The notes beneath the pieces are model-generated. The model did no database searches and had not been told where the DNA came from. It saw only the letters and a program-made list of their open reading frames with translations. The translations under genes were made by a program, and so were the position numbers. A stretch of DNA of 64,000 bases from Flavobacterium album. Lineage in GTDB: Bacteria > Bacteroidota > Bacteroidia > Flavobacteriales > Flavobacteriaceae. The first letter of the stretch is position 1. Each line of letters starts with the position of its first letter. The DNA is taken from NCBI RefSeq assembly GCF_003096035.1, contig NZ_CP029186.1:1129001-1193000 (forward strand). The letters run 5' to 3'. This document shows positions 41,005-50,177 of this stretch, piece by piece.

Positions 41005-41337
41005 TTAGAAAACATCCTCTTGAAACGTCTCCTTATTGCCATATCCTTCCCAAATAGCTCTTTTTCGTGTACCAAAAAGGAATCTGCCACGCATTTGACA
41101 CGAACTATCAGTTACGGTTAAATATAATCTATCGTTGTTGGAAATGGTTATTTCCGATTCAATCAGTTCTTTTGTTTCTTCATAAATTATATCAAAATTA
41201 TCTTCTGAAACTTCTATTTCTAATGCAGCATTACTATTACCGCAATCCAAAGCATCATGATTATCTAGAAATCTATAAAGGTTTTGATAGTCTCCTTTTA
41301 AACCTAAATCGTAATTAATCATAATCCACTTTTTCAT
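41005..41337 (-). CDS. Unknown partner of PIN gene, possibly Cas2/SinR-like fold
   Basis: A 110-aa protein of unnamed family. The N-terminus KKWIMINYDLGLKGDYQNLYRFLDNH, with Asp10 closing the first strand, then ECG-like DCGNSNAALEIEV, resembles the beta-alpha-beta start of Cas2/VapD/SinR-like ferredoxin folds. A basic stretch GRFLFGTRKRAIWEGYG lies near the C-terminus. It precedes the PIN gene by eight bases and could be its antitoxin. The fold call is by eye and uncertain. Confidence 0.6.
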   Translation of the reverse strand: MKKWIMINYDLGLKGDYQNLYRFLDNHDALDCGNSNAALEIEVSEDNFDIIYEETKELIESEITISNNDRLYLTVTDSSCQMRGRFLFGTRKRAIWEGYGNKETFQEDVF

Positions 41338-41544
41338 TGAAATTAATTTTGGTTCAAAGATAGCAATTTATGGAAATGAACTCAATTTCCCATTTACAAA
41401 CGCTTACAAATAACTACAACCGATTTTAAACAGTTAACAACCGAATAAAGTTTGGTGCCTGCCGCAACTTTGCCTCGTTGAAACTATGATACGGTTTCTT
41501 CAGTTGATGCTAATATAACGATAACAATTTAATTACTACACGCC

Positions 41545-41877
41545 ATGAACGCATTAAAGAACAAAGTACAACTGATAGGGAACGCGGGGTCCGACCCGGA
41601 GATCAAAACCTTTGAAGGAGGTAAAAAGCTGGCACGGCTCACCCTGGCCACCAACGAAAGCTACACCAACGACAAAGGCGAAAGGATAACCGATACCCAG
41701 TGGCATACGGTTACCGCCTGGGGAAAGACCGCGGCGATCATAGAGAAATATGTTACCAAGGGTAAAGAGCTGGCCATAGAGGGCAAGCTGACGCATCGCA
41801 GCTACAACGACACCAATGGCGAGAAACGCTATATTACCGAGGTCGTTGTTAGTGACGTGCTGCTGTTTGGTAAGTAA
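41545..41877 (+). CDS. ssb: Single-stranded DNA-binding protein, short form
   Basis: A 110-aa OB-fold SSB: KNKVQLIGNAGSDPEIKTFEGGKKLARLTLATNE at the start, WHTVTAWGKTAAIIEKYVTKGKELAIEGKL in the middle and YITEVVVSDVLLFGK at the end. It lacks the Gly/Pro linker and acidic tip found in full-length SSB, so it probably is an accessory SSB for recombination or repair rather than the replicative one. Single gene with a strong terminator. Confidence 0.93.
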   Translation: MNALKNKVQLIGNAGSDPEIKTFEGGKKLARLTLATNESYTNDKGERITDTQWHTVTAWGKTAAIIEKYVTKGKELAIEGKLTHRSYNDTNGEKRYITEVVVSDVLLFGK

Positions 41878-41912
41878 CAGGGCGGAAGGTGGGGATCGTC
41901 CCCCTGTTGCAA

Positions 41913-41948
41913 AAGGCTGCCTGTGCACGGGCAGCCTTTATTTTTTTT
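41913..41948 (+). terminator. Rho-independent terminator after ssb
   Basis: GGCTGCC-tgtgcacg-GGCAGCC followed by TTTATTTTTTTT. Confidence 0.9.
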
Positions 41949-42024
41949 AATAATATATTTATAACGCCTGAAGGAAAGAAATCGAAAACAATTACCTGAT
42001 ATCACGTACTGTCGGCACGTCTCG

Positions 42025-42060
42025 CTCCCCTCTCCTTGGGAGAGGGGCCGGGGGTGAGGA
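42025..42060. repeat. Family C palindrome
   Basis: CTCCCCTCTCC-ttg-GGAGAGGGG then CCGGGGGTGAGGA. With the ssb terminator it accounts for the visible content of the 311-base gap before the SDR gene. Confidence 0.7.
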
Positions 42061-42188
42061 CTAACCGATAGGAGTAATATCAAAAAAAAATCACTATCCT
42101 CATTTAGCCTACATAACCACCCGTTTAGGCTACATCCCAACAAACCTCCCTGCCGACCTTTGTATTATAATTTTTAAATAACAAAATC

Positions 42189-43025
42189 ATGTCAGATAAA
42201 ACAACATCAGGGAAAGTTTGGTTCATAACAGGCGCATCACGCGGATTTGGCCGTATATGGGCCGAAGCAGCATTAAAACGAGGCGATAAGGTAGCGGCAA
42301 CAGCCCGCAACCTGGGTAGCATAGCTGCCCTTAAGGATACTTACGGCGACAACGTGCTTACGCTGGAATTGGATGTTACCAATGCCGCACAGGCCAAAGA
42401 AACGGTGCAGAAAGCCTATGAGCACTTCGGAAGGCTGGATGTAGTACTTAACAACGCCGGTTACTCGCTTGTGGGAACCATAGAGGAAGCCCCTGCCGAT
42501 GAGGTAAAAGCTATGTTCGATACCAATATTTTTGGTGCGGTTACTGTAATTCAGGCTGCGTTACCGTTACTAAGGAAACAGGGCTACGGACACATACTCG
42601 GCACATCGAGCAATTTGGGACATGTAACCCTCCCGGTAATTGGATATTACGCGTCTTCAAAATGGGCCTTCGAAGCGATCCATGAGAGCCTTGCGCTGGA
42701 GGTTAAAGATTTTAATGTCAAAGTGACGATCATAGAGCCCGGTGCGTACGCCACCGAATTCGGTACACCGGAATCTTTAAAGTTTGCGCCGTCTATGGAA
42801 ATATACGACGGGTTCAAAGCCAACTTTTTCAAAAGCCTGCAAAACATGGAGCGCGGTAACCCTGCTGCAACGCCCGACAGCCTCTTTAAAGCTGTAGATA
42901 CAGAGAACCCGCCATTGCGACTTTCGTTGGGCAGCAACAACCTCGCCTGGGTACGCGGCGCCTATGCCGACCGTATGGCGGAATGGGAAGCCTGGGAAGA
43001 TATAGCGATCGCTGCCCAGGGGTAA
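42189..43025 (+). CDS. Short-chain dehydrogenase/reductase
   Basis: A 278-aa classical SDR. Cofactor motif ITGASRGFGRIWA (about 15-27), NNAG at about 92, catalytic YYASSKWAFEA (Tyr-x-x-x-Lys, about 155-165) and PGAYATEF are present. It likely uses NADP(H) on an unknown ketone or alcohol. An AraC-type regulator follows 236 bases downstream, across a family E element, and might control it. Confidence 0.93.
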   Translation: MSDKTTSGKVWFITGASRGFGRIWAEAALKRGDKVAATARNLGSIAALKDTYGDNVLTLELDVTNAAQAKETVQKAYEHFGRLDVVLNNAGYSLVGTIEEAPADEVKAMFDTNIFGAVTVIQAALPLLRKQGYGHILGTSSNLGHVTLPVIGYYASSKWAFEAIHESLALEVKDFNVKVTIIEPGAYATEFGTPESLKFAPSMEIYDGFKANFFKSLQNMERGNPAATPDSLFKAVDTENPPLRLSLGSNNLAWVRGAYADRMAEWEAWEDIAIAAQG

Positions 43026-43030
43026 TTTTC

Positions 43031-43168
43031 TTAACCACATAGGGACATAGGTTTTATAGTCCTTGATTAAGGATACATAATTCCGCATAGCGAAGCGAAG
43101 CTTCAGGCTCTGTGGAACTTAATTAAAACTTCATAACCGTTACAAATGCTATGTGCCTATGTGGTTAA
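43031..43168. repeat. Family E MITE-like element, copy 2
   Basis: 138 bases, ends TTAACCACATAGGGACATAG and CTATGTGCCTATGTGGTTAA, with the inner block GCGAAGCGAAGCTTCA. It is homologous to 18239-18384 along its length but the cores have diverged. Confidence 0.85.
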
Positions 43169-43261
43169 AGATTTCAAAATTTGTGAATTAGTGTAATTCA
43201 TAGCAAAAAAATAACCGGTAATAATAACATTATCGGTTATCTTTATATAAAGAATACAACG

Positions 43262-44182
43262 ATGAAAAAAGATACAACGGCACCGCATAATTTTACCTCA
43301 CTTACTGAGGCGGCACGCACTTTTGGCCTGCCGGAACCCAACCATCCGCTGATCACGATACTGGGCGCCGAAAGCAACAATATAATAGAACTTGCCGTAC
43401 CACAGTCGCACGTACTGCATTTTTACAAAATATCATATAAACCGCGCCTTAGCGGCCGGATAAAATATGGCCAGGATTACTATGACTTTGACGAAGGCGG
43501 CCTCCTCTTTGCCGCGCCGGGCCAGATCATAGGCGCTGACGAAAAGCACGGTGGCGTTTGCGCGCAATACACGCTGCTCATACACCCCGATTTTTTACTG
43601 GGCTACTCTCTCGCAAAAAAGATAAAGCAGTACGGGTTCTTTTCTTATTCTGCCAACGAGGCATTGCACCTTTCAGATAAGGAAAAAGCCACCATTATTT
43701 CCATTTTCACGATAATAGAAGAAGAGCTGACCGGCAGGCTCGACGATTTCAGCCAGGATGTCGTTATTTCACAAATAGAGCTGCTACTCAACTATGCCAA
43801 CCGTTTTTATAAACGCCAATTCATAACCCGTAAGGCGGTAAGCAACGGACTCCTGCAGGACATGGAGGAAATTCTGGATGAATACTTTGGCAGTGACGCA
43901 TCAACAGGCAAAGGCATCCCTACCGTGCAGTATTTGGCCGACAGGCTGCACATATCCTCCAGCTACCTTAGCGACATGCTGCGGTCGCTTACCGGGCAGA
44001 ATGCACAGCAGCATATACACGGCAAGCTTATCGACAAGGCAAAGGAAAAATTATCTACAACAGAATTATCCGTCAGCGAAATTGCCTATGACCTGGGTTT
44101 CGAACACCCGCAGTCGTTCAGCAAATTGTTCAAGACCAAAACCAGCTTATCCCCTGTAGAGTTCAGGCGGAGTTTTAATTAA
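43262..44182 (+). CDS. AraC-family transcriptional regulator
   Basis: A 306-aa regulator with an N-terminal cupin-like sensing domain (about 40-190) and a C-terminal double HTH: PTVQYLADRLHISSSYLSDMLRSLTGQNAQQHIH and ELSVSEIAYDLGFEHPQSFSKLFKTKTSLSPVEFRRSF. This matches AraC proteins that often lie next to oxidoreductase genes. The co-directional SDR gene upstream is a possible target. Confidence 0.92.
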   Translation: MKKDTTAPHNFTSLTEAARTFGLPEPNHPLITILGAESNNIIELAVPQSHVLHFYKISYKPRLSGRIKYGQDYYDFDEGGLLFAAPGQIIGADEKHGGVCAQYTLLIHPDFLLGYSLAKKIKQYGFFSYSANEALHLSDKEKATIISIFTIIEEELTGRLDDFSQDVVISQIELLLNYANRFYKRQFITRKAVSNGLLQDMEEILDEYFGSDASTGKGIPTVQYLADRLHISSSYLSDMLRSLTGQNAQQHIHGKLIDKAKEKLSTTELSVSEIAYDLGFEHPQSFSKLFKTKTSLSPVEFRRSFN

Positions 44183-44206
44183 AAATTTTAAAATTAATGA
44201 GTAGGA

Positions 44207-44326
44207 ACACACCCCTAACCCCTCTCAAGAGGGGAACACTCAGACTTGCTACTCAGATCCTTAATAACGAAATGCCTGTCGGCATGAGTGAAGCTCTTCC
44301 CCTCTTGAGAGGGGTTAGGGGTGTGT
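44207..44326. repeat. Family C inverted pair
   Basis: Copies at 44207-44235 (ACACACCCCTAACCCCTCTC then AAGAGGGGAA) and 44297-44326 (exact reverse complement) face each other across 60 bases that include a small TGCC-tgtc-GGCA hairpin. They sit between two convergent genes. Confidence 0.8.
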
Positions 44327-44361
44327 CTTCAGGGACTGTCGATAAATCCTTCTGAATATAA

Positions 44362-45261
44362 TCAATACAACCCCTTCGCTACACGATATGTATTCGCATG
44401 CGCCTCAATAATGGTTTTTATATCCGGGCTATAACCCCCACCCATGCTGCATTGCACCGGAATGCCTAATTTATGGCAAAGTGACATAACAAAGCTATCG
44501 CGCTCTTTGCATCCGTTTATGGTGCAGCCCAGTTTTCCCAGCTTGTCCGTTGCCAATATATCCACCCCGCTGAGGTAAAAAATAAAGTCAGGCTTTTCGG
44601 TAGCAATAAGATTCGGAAGTGTTTCTGTTAGAATGGAAAGGTATTCCTCATCGCCTGTGTTATCGGGCAAAGCGATATCCAGGTCGGAAGTTTCTTTATG
44701 GAAAGGGTAATTGCTTTTCCCATGCATGGAGAAGGTAAAGACATTTTTATTATCTATAAATATCTCAGCCGTGCCGTTGCCCTGGTGTACATCAAGGTCG
44801 ACGATCAGGATTTTCTTTGCAAGAGTATTATCCAAAAGGTACTGCGTCCCAATTGCCTGGTCGTTCAACAAACAAAATGCCTCGCCGTGGGCGCTGTAGG
44901 CATGGTGTGTACCGCCGGCAATGTTGAAGGCAATACCGGTTTCCAAAGCCTTTTTACAGCCCAAGATCGTTCCTTGTGCGATGCGCAGTTCGCGTTCTAT
45001 AAGTTCAGCAGAAAGAGGAAATCCTATTTTGCGTACAGCCCTCGGGTCAAGCGTGAGATTGAGCAAATCATCAACATAATTCTTATCATGCACAGCCAGC
45101 ACATGCTTCATATCCGGCATGCCCGGCGCGTGGAAATCGCTTTCAACAGCCGTGCCCTCGTGCAGCAATTGCTGGGGCAGCAGCTCATATTTTATCATCG
45201 GGAAGCGGTGGCCTTCCGGCAAAGGGTGTTTGTAAATAGGGTGGAAGGCAATAGGCAGCAT
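44362..45261 (-). CDS. Histone deacetylase-like amidohydrolase
   Basis: A 299-aa arginase/deacetylase-fold enzyme. The catalytic His pair and zinc ligands are seen in GGTHHAYSAHGEAFCLLNDQAIG (about 117-139), DLDVHQGNGTAEIF (about 153-166) and LSGVDILATDKLG (about 229-241). Bacterial members deacetylate lysines or small acetylated amines such as polyamines; which one is unknown. Length is normal for the single-domain class. Confidence 0.93.
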   Translation of the reverse strand: MLPIAFHPIYKHPLPEGHRFPMIKYELLPQQLLHEGTAVESDFHAPGMPDMKHVLAVHDKNYVDDLLNLTLDPRAVRKIGFPLSAELIERELRIAQGTILGCKKALETGIAFNIAGGTHHAYSAHGEAFCLLNDQAIGTQYLLDNTLAKKILIVDLDVHQGNGTAEIFIDNKNVFTFSMHGKSNYPFHKETSDLDIALPDNTGDEEYLSILTETLPNLIATEKPDFIFYLSGVDILATDKLGKLGCTINGCKERDSFVMSLCHKLGIPVQCSMGGGYSPDIKTIIEAHANTYRVAKGLY

Positions 45262-45341
45262 GCAATCGGTTTTCTTGCAAAGATAGATGGACTTATAATA
45301 AAATAATATTTATTTCCAGTAACGTAGTAGTCTACGTATAG

Positions 45342-45370
45342 CTTTGCGGCTTTGCGTGAAATTAAAAATT
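45342..45370. repeat. Family H half element
   Basis: GCTTTGCGGCTTTGCGTGAA then ATTAAAAATT, matching the right end of 55319-55421. The inverted partner arm is missing. Confidence 0.6.
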
Positions 45371-45375
45371 GGTAA

Positions 45376-45687
45376 TTACATCAGCGAAAATATCTTCCAC
45401 ATCAGTAGTACTGCAGATACCAATCCCAACAGCGCCGCTACCATTTTAAGTGACCTTGTTTTGGAAGCGTTCAGGAAAATGAAGCCCGCTGCCGTGAGCA
45501 GTAAAATAGAAATAACAGTGAGCAGCCTCGCATTTTGCATCGAATCGGGATAATAGCTGAGGTACTGCTGTTTCGATTCTTCAAATGTAGCAGTATCTCC
45601 TGTAACCGAAAACCACAGGAACAGATCGGCCAGCACGATTACGAGGCAGACAATAGCTAAAGTAAAAAGGAAAGAAGAACGTTTCAT
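45376..45687 (-). CDS. Unknown small membrane protein
   Basis: A 103-aa protein with three predicted spans (about 4-27, 54-75 and 78-102) and a short outside loop rich in Tyr/Gln. No motifs are recognised. It is 19 bases after the 462-aa secreted-protein gene in the same direction, so the two may be co-transcribed. Confidence 0.65.
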   Translation of the reverse strand: MKRSSFLFTLAIVCLVIVLADLFLWFSVTGDTATFEESKQQYLSYYPDSMQNARLLTVISILLLTAAGFIFLNASKTRSLKMVAALLGLVSAVLLMWKIFSLM

Positions 45688-45706
45688 AAAACTTCAATTA
45701 AGGTGA

Positions 45707-47095
45707 TCAATACGCAAAATCATCGTCGAATTTCCTTAACAGATAGCGCTTGGTTTTAGTATCATAAAAACCAAGTATATAGGAACCTTTAAATGGTGTT
45801 ACCGTTTGTAGCGTAAGGTTCCGGTTCCCTCCCATAAAACGGCCAATATAGTCTATTGCCAGTGCCGGCATTACATAAGGGCGGTGGTTAAAGTTATCGT
45901 CAAAAAGGCTTTCAAAATAATTCACCTGCAATTCGCCGCCTTCAAACAGGTTACCTCCGCCGGTCAGCAGCAGCCCGGCGGCCCCGAGTATCACATCACC
46001 TGCCGGCATTATCGTCCGCACGCCTCCTGCCGTAATCAAAATATCATCGGGTGTACGGTACACTGATATAGCAGCCCCCGAGAAACCCGCCCTCCGAAGG
46101 AATTTTTTGGTATCCTTCAACTCGTCCGGACGGTTACTGCCTGTTTGCGACAGCAGCGGCGAATTCTTAAAATCAATAGCCTCTTCTGCGGTCACATGGT
46201 AATTTTTGCTGTCGGAAGTATTAGAAAGACTGGTCGCCGTCATTGCCATCTCCTCGTTGTTAAGTTTTATCTGGTACAGTTTTCCGTCAAGGTAAAACGA
46301 ATTGGCATCGGCGCTGTCGGCAAGTACCGAATGTGTAAATACCCGCGATGTAACTGTATAGTTGGCATTATCAATCGTGAGTATCTGGGTGTAACCGGGA
46401 TTGTGGTCCAGCGTCAGCAAGAAGGAATCCTTCAGCGCATACAGCTTTATTTTCTGGCTGGAGGTAGGGAGGTCGGTAAATCCATTAGTCTCTATTTTTT
46501 GCAGCGGATAGTCCCCGATAAGGTTATTCAGCGTGGTTTTTTTGCTTTTCGCATCGGTGAAGGATAAAGCCGAAAAGTCAATAGTTTTGGTGGTATACGT
46601 GCCATTGCTGAAAATGTAGCATTTCAGCTCTTCTTTTCCATGGGGCAGCGTTACGATATAAAAAGCTTCGTATTCGGAGAATGTAGTTAGTACCTCCTCA
46701 TCTTCGGCATAAGGCATTTCGAAATTCGCCCGGCCCACAACCCTGTTCGCAAAATCGAAGTAAACGCCCTGTAGCTTTTTCAGGTTCCGCGATGCCCAGT
46801 ACACGGCGGGCTTACCATCGGTAAAGCTGTAGCCGGGCATAAAGTCGTAGTCCTTAACGGGGCGTGTTGTGGTAAGGCTGTCTTTAAAGAACAGTGCGCC
46901 GTTCAGCCGCAATGCCTTCAGCGATTCTTTATCCGAAATAAAAACAGCGAATTGCGAATACGCAGTATCCGTGGCCGCCAGTGACTGTTGCTGATCGGTG
47001 CCGCGTTTAAGGTCGAGGGGCGTTGAAAATAATGGGACTTGTGCCTGCCCTGCGTACAAGGCCAGCATACATAAAACAGTAAATATCTTTTTCAT
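45707..47095 (-). CDS. Unknown secreted protein
   Basis: A 462-aa protein starting at MKKIFTVLCMLALYAGQAQVP, a signal peptide with cleavage after QAQ; seven codons upstream another ATG exists but would mask the signal. The body is beta-rich with repeated YxVTLPHGKEELKCYIFSNG- and RVFTHSVLADSAD-like strands and a C-terminal segment LRKFDDDFAY. No named family is recognised. Probably periplasmic or outer-membrane associated. Confidence 0.78.
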   Translation of the reverse strand: MKKIFTVLCMLALYAGQAQVPLFSTPLDLKRGTDQQQSLAATDTAYSQFAVFISDKESLKALRLNGALFFKDSLTTTRPVKDYDFMPGYSFTDGKPAVYWASRNLKKLQGVYFDFANRVVGRANFEMPYAEDEEVLTTFSEYEAFYIVTLPHGKEELKCYIFSNGTYTTKTIDFSALSFTDAKSKKTTLNNLIGDYPLQKIETNGFTDLPTSSQKIKLYALKDSFLLTLDHNPGYTQILTIDNANYTVTSRVFTHSVLADSADANSFYLDGKLYQIKLNNEEMAMTATSLSNTSDSKNYHVTAEEAIDFKNSPLLSQTGSNRPDELKDTKKFLRRAGFSGAAISVYRTPDDILITAGGVRTIMPAGDVILGAAGLLLTGGGNLFEGGELQVNYFESLFDDNFNHRPYVMPALAIDYIGRFMGGNRNLTLQTVTPFKGSYILGFYDTKTKRYLLRKFDDDFAY

Positions 47096-47158
47096 GTGCC
47101 GAAGCTTTAGCACCACACAAATTACTGCTTTTTACGATCACGGCAATGTGTGGGAATG

Positions 47159-47785
47159 TTAATTATCCATTTCCCTTTGCAGCGCATCAAAAAACAGGCC
47201 AACATGGTAGCCATCCATCAGGCCGTGGTGTACGTGTACCGATACAGGCATCGACTTCCGGCCGTCTTTCTCCGTCATTTTGCCAACCGATATTTTAGGG
47301 CAGCTGTCGGGAAATGTAAAACTCCGCGCATGCGACAGCGACGTAAAGTCCACCCACGGGATTGCCGAAAAGTGGATGATATTGTCATTATCGAATTCCC
47401 TTGTGAACAATCCCGTCGTGTTACGCACACGTTCTATTTCTGCTTTGGAATTCGCCGAAAACACTTCAATTTCGGGGTTGAATTCCATCAGCGAAAATCC
47501 GAAGGTATTATCTTCTCTTGTAAGCGTTGCCGAGGCATCCACACGGTCGTACACAACTACCTCATTCCCCGAAATACGGTATCGGAATTCCTCCACGTTG
47601 TTCACTGCCGCCAGGACTTTATGAAGATAGTATATAAAGAAGGATACATTCTTGGCTTTCGCCGAAGCATAGCCTTTGGTGCAGTCGATAGTCGCCACCA
47701 GCCCGAAGAACGGCTCCTCAAATTGACTGAAGAACCCGAAGTGCTCTTTGCGGGGCCAGGTGGAGAGGTTGAGTTTAGTTTTCAT
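47159..47785 (-). CDS. Chloramphenicol acetyltransferase (CatA-type)
   Basis: A 208-aa trimeric-type CAT. The active-site motif HHGLMDGYHVG (His-His-x3-Asp-Gly) is near the C-terminus, the N-terminal WPRKEHFGFFSQFEEPFFGL is typical, and IPWVDFTSLSHAR is present. Chromosomal members may acetylate chloramphenicol or another substrate; resistance cannot be concluded from sequence alone. A start at 47785 gives the standard length. Confidence 0.9.
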   Translation of the reverse strand: MKTKLNLSTWPRKEHFGFFSQFEEPFFGLVATIDCTKGYASAKAKNVSFFIYYLHKVLAAVNNVEEFRYRISGNEVVVYDRVDASATLTREDNTFGFSLMEFNPEIEVFSANSKAEIERVRNTTGLFTREFDNDNIIHFSAIPWVDFTSLSHARSFTFPDSCPKISVGKMTEKDGRKSMPVSVHVHHGLMDGYHVGLFFDALQREMDN

Positions 47786-47800
47786 GGTATATTGTAATGA

Positions 47801-47826
47801 AAAGCCACACGGTGAGGTGCGGCTTT
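47801..47826 (-). terminator. Probable terminator downstream of metG
   Basis: Minus strand: AAAGCCGCAC-ctcacc-GTGTGGCTTT followed by TCATT. It lies 180 bases past metG, after two repeats. Confidence 0.5.
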
Positions 47827-47854
47827 GTATTGTTATTATATAATTTCAGGCGTT

Positions 47855-47932
47855 TGTCATTCTGACGAAGGAAGAATCTCTTAACCGCTCTTGTTTTGAG
47901 ATTTCTCTCTCCGCAAGCTCCGTTCGAAATGG
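47855..47932. repeat. Family D solo repeat 4 (diverged)
   Basis: TGTCATTCTGACGAAG-GAAGAATCTC at the left and GAGATTTCTC then CTCCGCAAGCTCCGTTCGAA at the right: the short and long arms are in the opposite order to the 21.4-22.1 kb copies, and the outer end of the long arm has decayed. Confidence 0.7.
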
Positions 47933-47942
47933 AAAACCTTCT

Positions 47943-47965
47943 GAGACGTTGCAGTGCAACGCCTC
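47943..47965. repeat. Short palindrome GAGACGTTGCAGTGCAACG
   Basis: GAGACGTTGCA-g-TGCAACGCCTC, a near-perfect 23-base palindrome directly after repeat D4. It belongs to a type of 23-base palindrome often seen in Bacteroidota. Confidence 0.5.
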
Positions 47966-48004
47966 TACATCGTATTGCCATGCAGCATCCGGCCTCCGAC
48001 AGTT

Positions 48005-50104
48005 TTAGCGTATCACTTCCCCATTCCCAACACCATCAGTATCCGGGTTTACGAAAACCAGTTTGCCTTCGCTGTTCTGGGTCATCAGTATCATGCCCTG
48101 GCTTTCTACGCCGCGAAGTGCACGCGGGGCAAGGTTAACCAGTACAGTAACGCGCTTGCCAACTACTTCTTCAGGCGTAAAACTTTCTGCAATGCCCGAA
48201 ACAATGGTACGCACGTCGATACCGGTATCCACTTTTAGTACCAAAAGCTTGTTGGCTTTCGGCATTTTTTCCGCTTCCAGGATAGTTCCCGTACGGATGT
48301 CCATCTTGGCAAAATCCTCATAAGTGATCAGTTCTTTTTGCGGCTCGGCCTGTTTGTTCTCGGCAGCGTTTGTGGTTTTTGTAGCTTCCAGTTTATCCAC
48401 TTGTTTTTGTATTTCGTCGTCTTCTATTTTGGCAAAAAGCAGTTCTGCCTGCCCTATTTGGCTACCTGCAGGAAGCAGGTCGGTTTTGAGGGAAATGTCG
48501 TTCCATGAAAGCTTCCCGGTTGCGCTCGCCTTCTCGACTGCGCTCGAAGTGACATCCGGTACGCCAAGCATGGTCTTCAGCTTAGCGGCAGTAAACGGCA
48601 GGAACGGCTCGCTCAGTACAGACAATGCAGCCGCGATCTGCAGCGCTACATACATTTGTGTCTGTACACGTGCCGGATCTGTCTTTATCACTTTCCATGG
48701 CTCTTCGTCGGCCAGGTATTTGTTGCCAAGGCGGGCCAGGTTCATCAGCTCACCCAACGCTTCACGGAAACGGTAACGCTCTACCGAACTCGCTATAACG
48801 GCAGGGTAAGCACGCATTTCGGTTAGCGTGGCTTCATCCACATCGGTATATTCGTTAGGCTGTGGCACCACACCTTGGTAGTATTTATTGGTAAGGACTA
48901 CAACGCGGTTGATGAAATTGCCAAAAACGGCTACCAGCTCATTGTTATTGCGGGCCTGGAAATCTTTCCATGTAAAATCGTTGTCTTTGGTTTCCGGTGC
49001 GTTCGATGTCAGTGCATAGCGCAGCACATCCTGCTTGCCCGGAAAATCCTGAAGGTATTCGTGCAGCCATACCGCCCAGTTTTTGGAGGTAGACAGCTTG
49101 TTGCCCTCAAGGTTCAGGAACTCATTGGCAGGAACATTGTCCGGCAGTATATAGGAACCCTCAGCCTTCAGCATCGCCGGGAATATCACACAATGGAACA
49201 CGATGTTATCCTTCCCGATAAAATGTACCAGCTTGGTATCGTCGCTTTTCCAGTACGGTTCCCAGTCCTTGCCTTCACGCTGTGCCCATTCTTTGGTTGA
49301 AGAGATGTACCCGATAGGCGCATCGAACCATACATACAGCACCTTACCTTCAGCGCCTTCTACCGGGACCGGTATGCCCCAGTCGAGGTCGCGGGTTACA
49401 GCACGTGGTTTTAGTCCGTCATCCAACCATGATTTCACCTGGCCGAAAACATTTGATTTCCAGTCTTTTTCGTGGCCTATCAGTATCCATTCGCGAAGGA
49501 ATGCATCATATCTGTCCAATGGAAGGAACCAGTGTTTGGTCTCCTTCAATACCGGTTTGCTTCCTGATATGGTCGATTTCGGGTTAATGAGGTCGGTTGC
49601 ATTCAGGGTCGACCCGCAGCGTTCGCACTGGTCACCATAGGCTTCCTCGTTGCCGCATTTAGGGCAGGTGCCTATTACGAAACGGTCGGCCAGGAACTGG
49701 TGCGCTTCCTCATCATACAGCTGCTCGGTCACTTCCTCGATGAAATCGCCTTTATCGTATAATTTTTTAAAAAACTCCGAAGCCGTATCGTGGTGGATCT
49801 TTGCCGAAGTGCGCGAATAATTATCGAACGAAATGCCAAAATCCGCGAAACTCTGCTTGATGATCGCATGGTATTTATCGATCACTTCCTGCGGGGTGAT
49901 GCCTTCCTTCTTGGCTTTCATAGAGATGGCCACGCCGTGCTCGTCGCTCCCGCAGATGAAGGCAACATCCTTGCCCTGCAACCTGAGGAAACGCGAATAA
50001 ATATCGGAAGGGACATATACGCCTGCCAGGTGGCCGATGTGTATGGGGCCGTTGGTGTAAGGCAGCGCTGCGGTAACAGTATATCGTTTCGGGTCTTGTA
50101 ACAT
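48005..50104 (-). CDS. metG: Methionyl-tRNA synthetase with C-terminal tRNA-binding domain
   Basis: A 699-aa class I synthetase that charges tRNA-Met. HIGH is at 22-25 (PIHIGHLAG), the zinc knuckle is [18 protein letters not shown] (about 145-162), the KMSKS loop appears as NKLSTSKNW near 335, and an EMAP-II-like domain (about 590-699, [24 protein letters not shown]) ends the protein. The start at 50104 ([16 protein letters not shown]) fits the family; the longer frame would overlap the TACTTTTG -7 box at 50127-50134. A dispersed repeat is read in frame at about 517-525, forming part of the linker [14 protein letters not shown]. Confidence 0.97.
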   Translation of the reverse strand: MLQDPKRYTVTAALPYTNGPIHIGHLAGVYVPSDIYSRFLRLQGKDVAFICGSDEHGVAISMKAKKEGITPQEVIDKYHAIIKQSFADFGISFDNYSRTSAKIHHDTASEFFKKLYDKGDFIEEVTEQLYDEEAHQFLADRFVIGTCPKCGNEEAYGDQCERCGSTLNATDLINPKSTISGSKPVLKETKHWFLPLDRYDAFLREWILIGHEKDWKSNVFGQVKSWLDDGLKPRAVTRDLDWGIPVPVEGAEGKVLYVWFDAPIGYISSTKEWAQREGKDWEPYWKSDDTKLVHFIGKDNIVFHCVIFPAMLKAEGSYILPDNVPANEFLNLEGNKLSTSKNWAVWLHEYLQDFPGKQDVLRYALTSNAPETKDNDFTWKDFQARNNNELVAVFGNFINRVVVLTNKYYQGVVPQPNEYTDVDEATLTEMRAYPAVIASSVERYRFREALGELMNLARLGNKYLADEEPWKVIKTDPARVQTQMYVALQIAAALSVLSEPFLPFTAAKLKTMLGVPDVTSSAVEKASATGKLSWNDISLKTDLLPAGSQIGQAELLFAKIEDDEIQKQVDKLEATKTTNAAENKQAEPQKELITYEDFAKMDIRTGTILEAEKMPKANKLLVLKVDTGIDVRTIVSGIAESFTPEEVVGKRVTVLVNLAPRALRGVESQGMILMTQNSEGKLVFVNPDTDGVGNGEVIR
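48530..48554 (-). repeat. Dispersed repeat read in frame inside metG
   Basis: On the minus strand TGTCACTTCGAGCGCAGTCG then AGAAG, a repeat type widespread between flavobacterial genes. Here it is coding (Val-Thr-Ser-Ser-Ala-Val-Glu-Lys). The inner TTCGAG-cgcagt-CTCGAA-like symmetry is retained. Confidence 0.65.
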
Positions 50105-50126
50105 TTGTGTATCGGATTTAAAGATG

Positions 50127-50134
50127 CAAAAGTA
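50127..50134 (-). promoter_or_regulatory. Predicted -7 box for metG
   Basis: TACTTTTG on the minus strand, 23-30 bases before the chosen ATG. Confidence 0.4.
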
Positions 50135-50177
50135 CGAAATATATGGGTTGTTTGTTTTGCTGCCAATTACAGCAATT

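Noticed and set aside
41005..41337. Considered a true Cas2 of a CRISPR system.
   Set aside because: No cas1, array or other cas gene is present, and the resemblance is limited to the N-terminal fold pattern.
47159..47785. Considered as part of an antibiotic resistance island.
   Set aside because: Neighbours are ordinary chromosomal genes, composition is normal and no integron or transposon ends are present.
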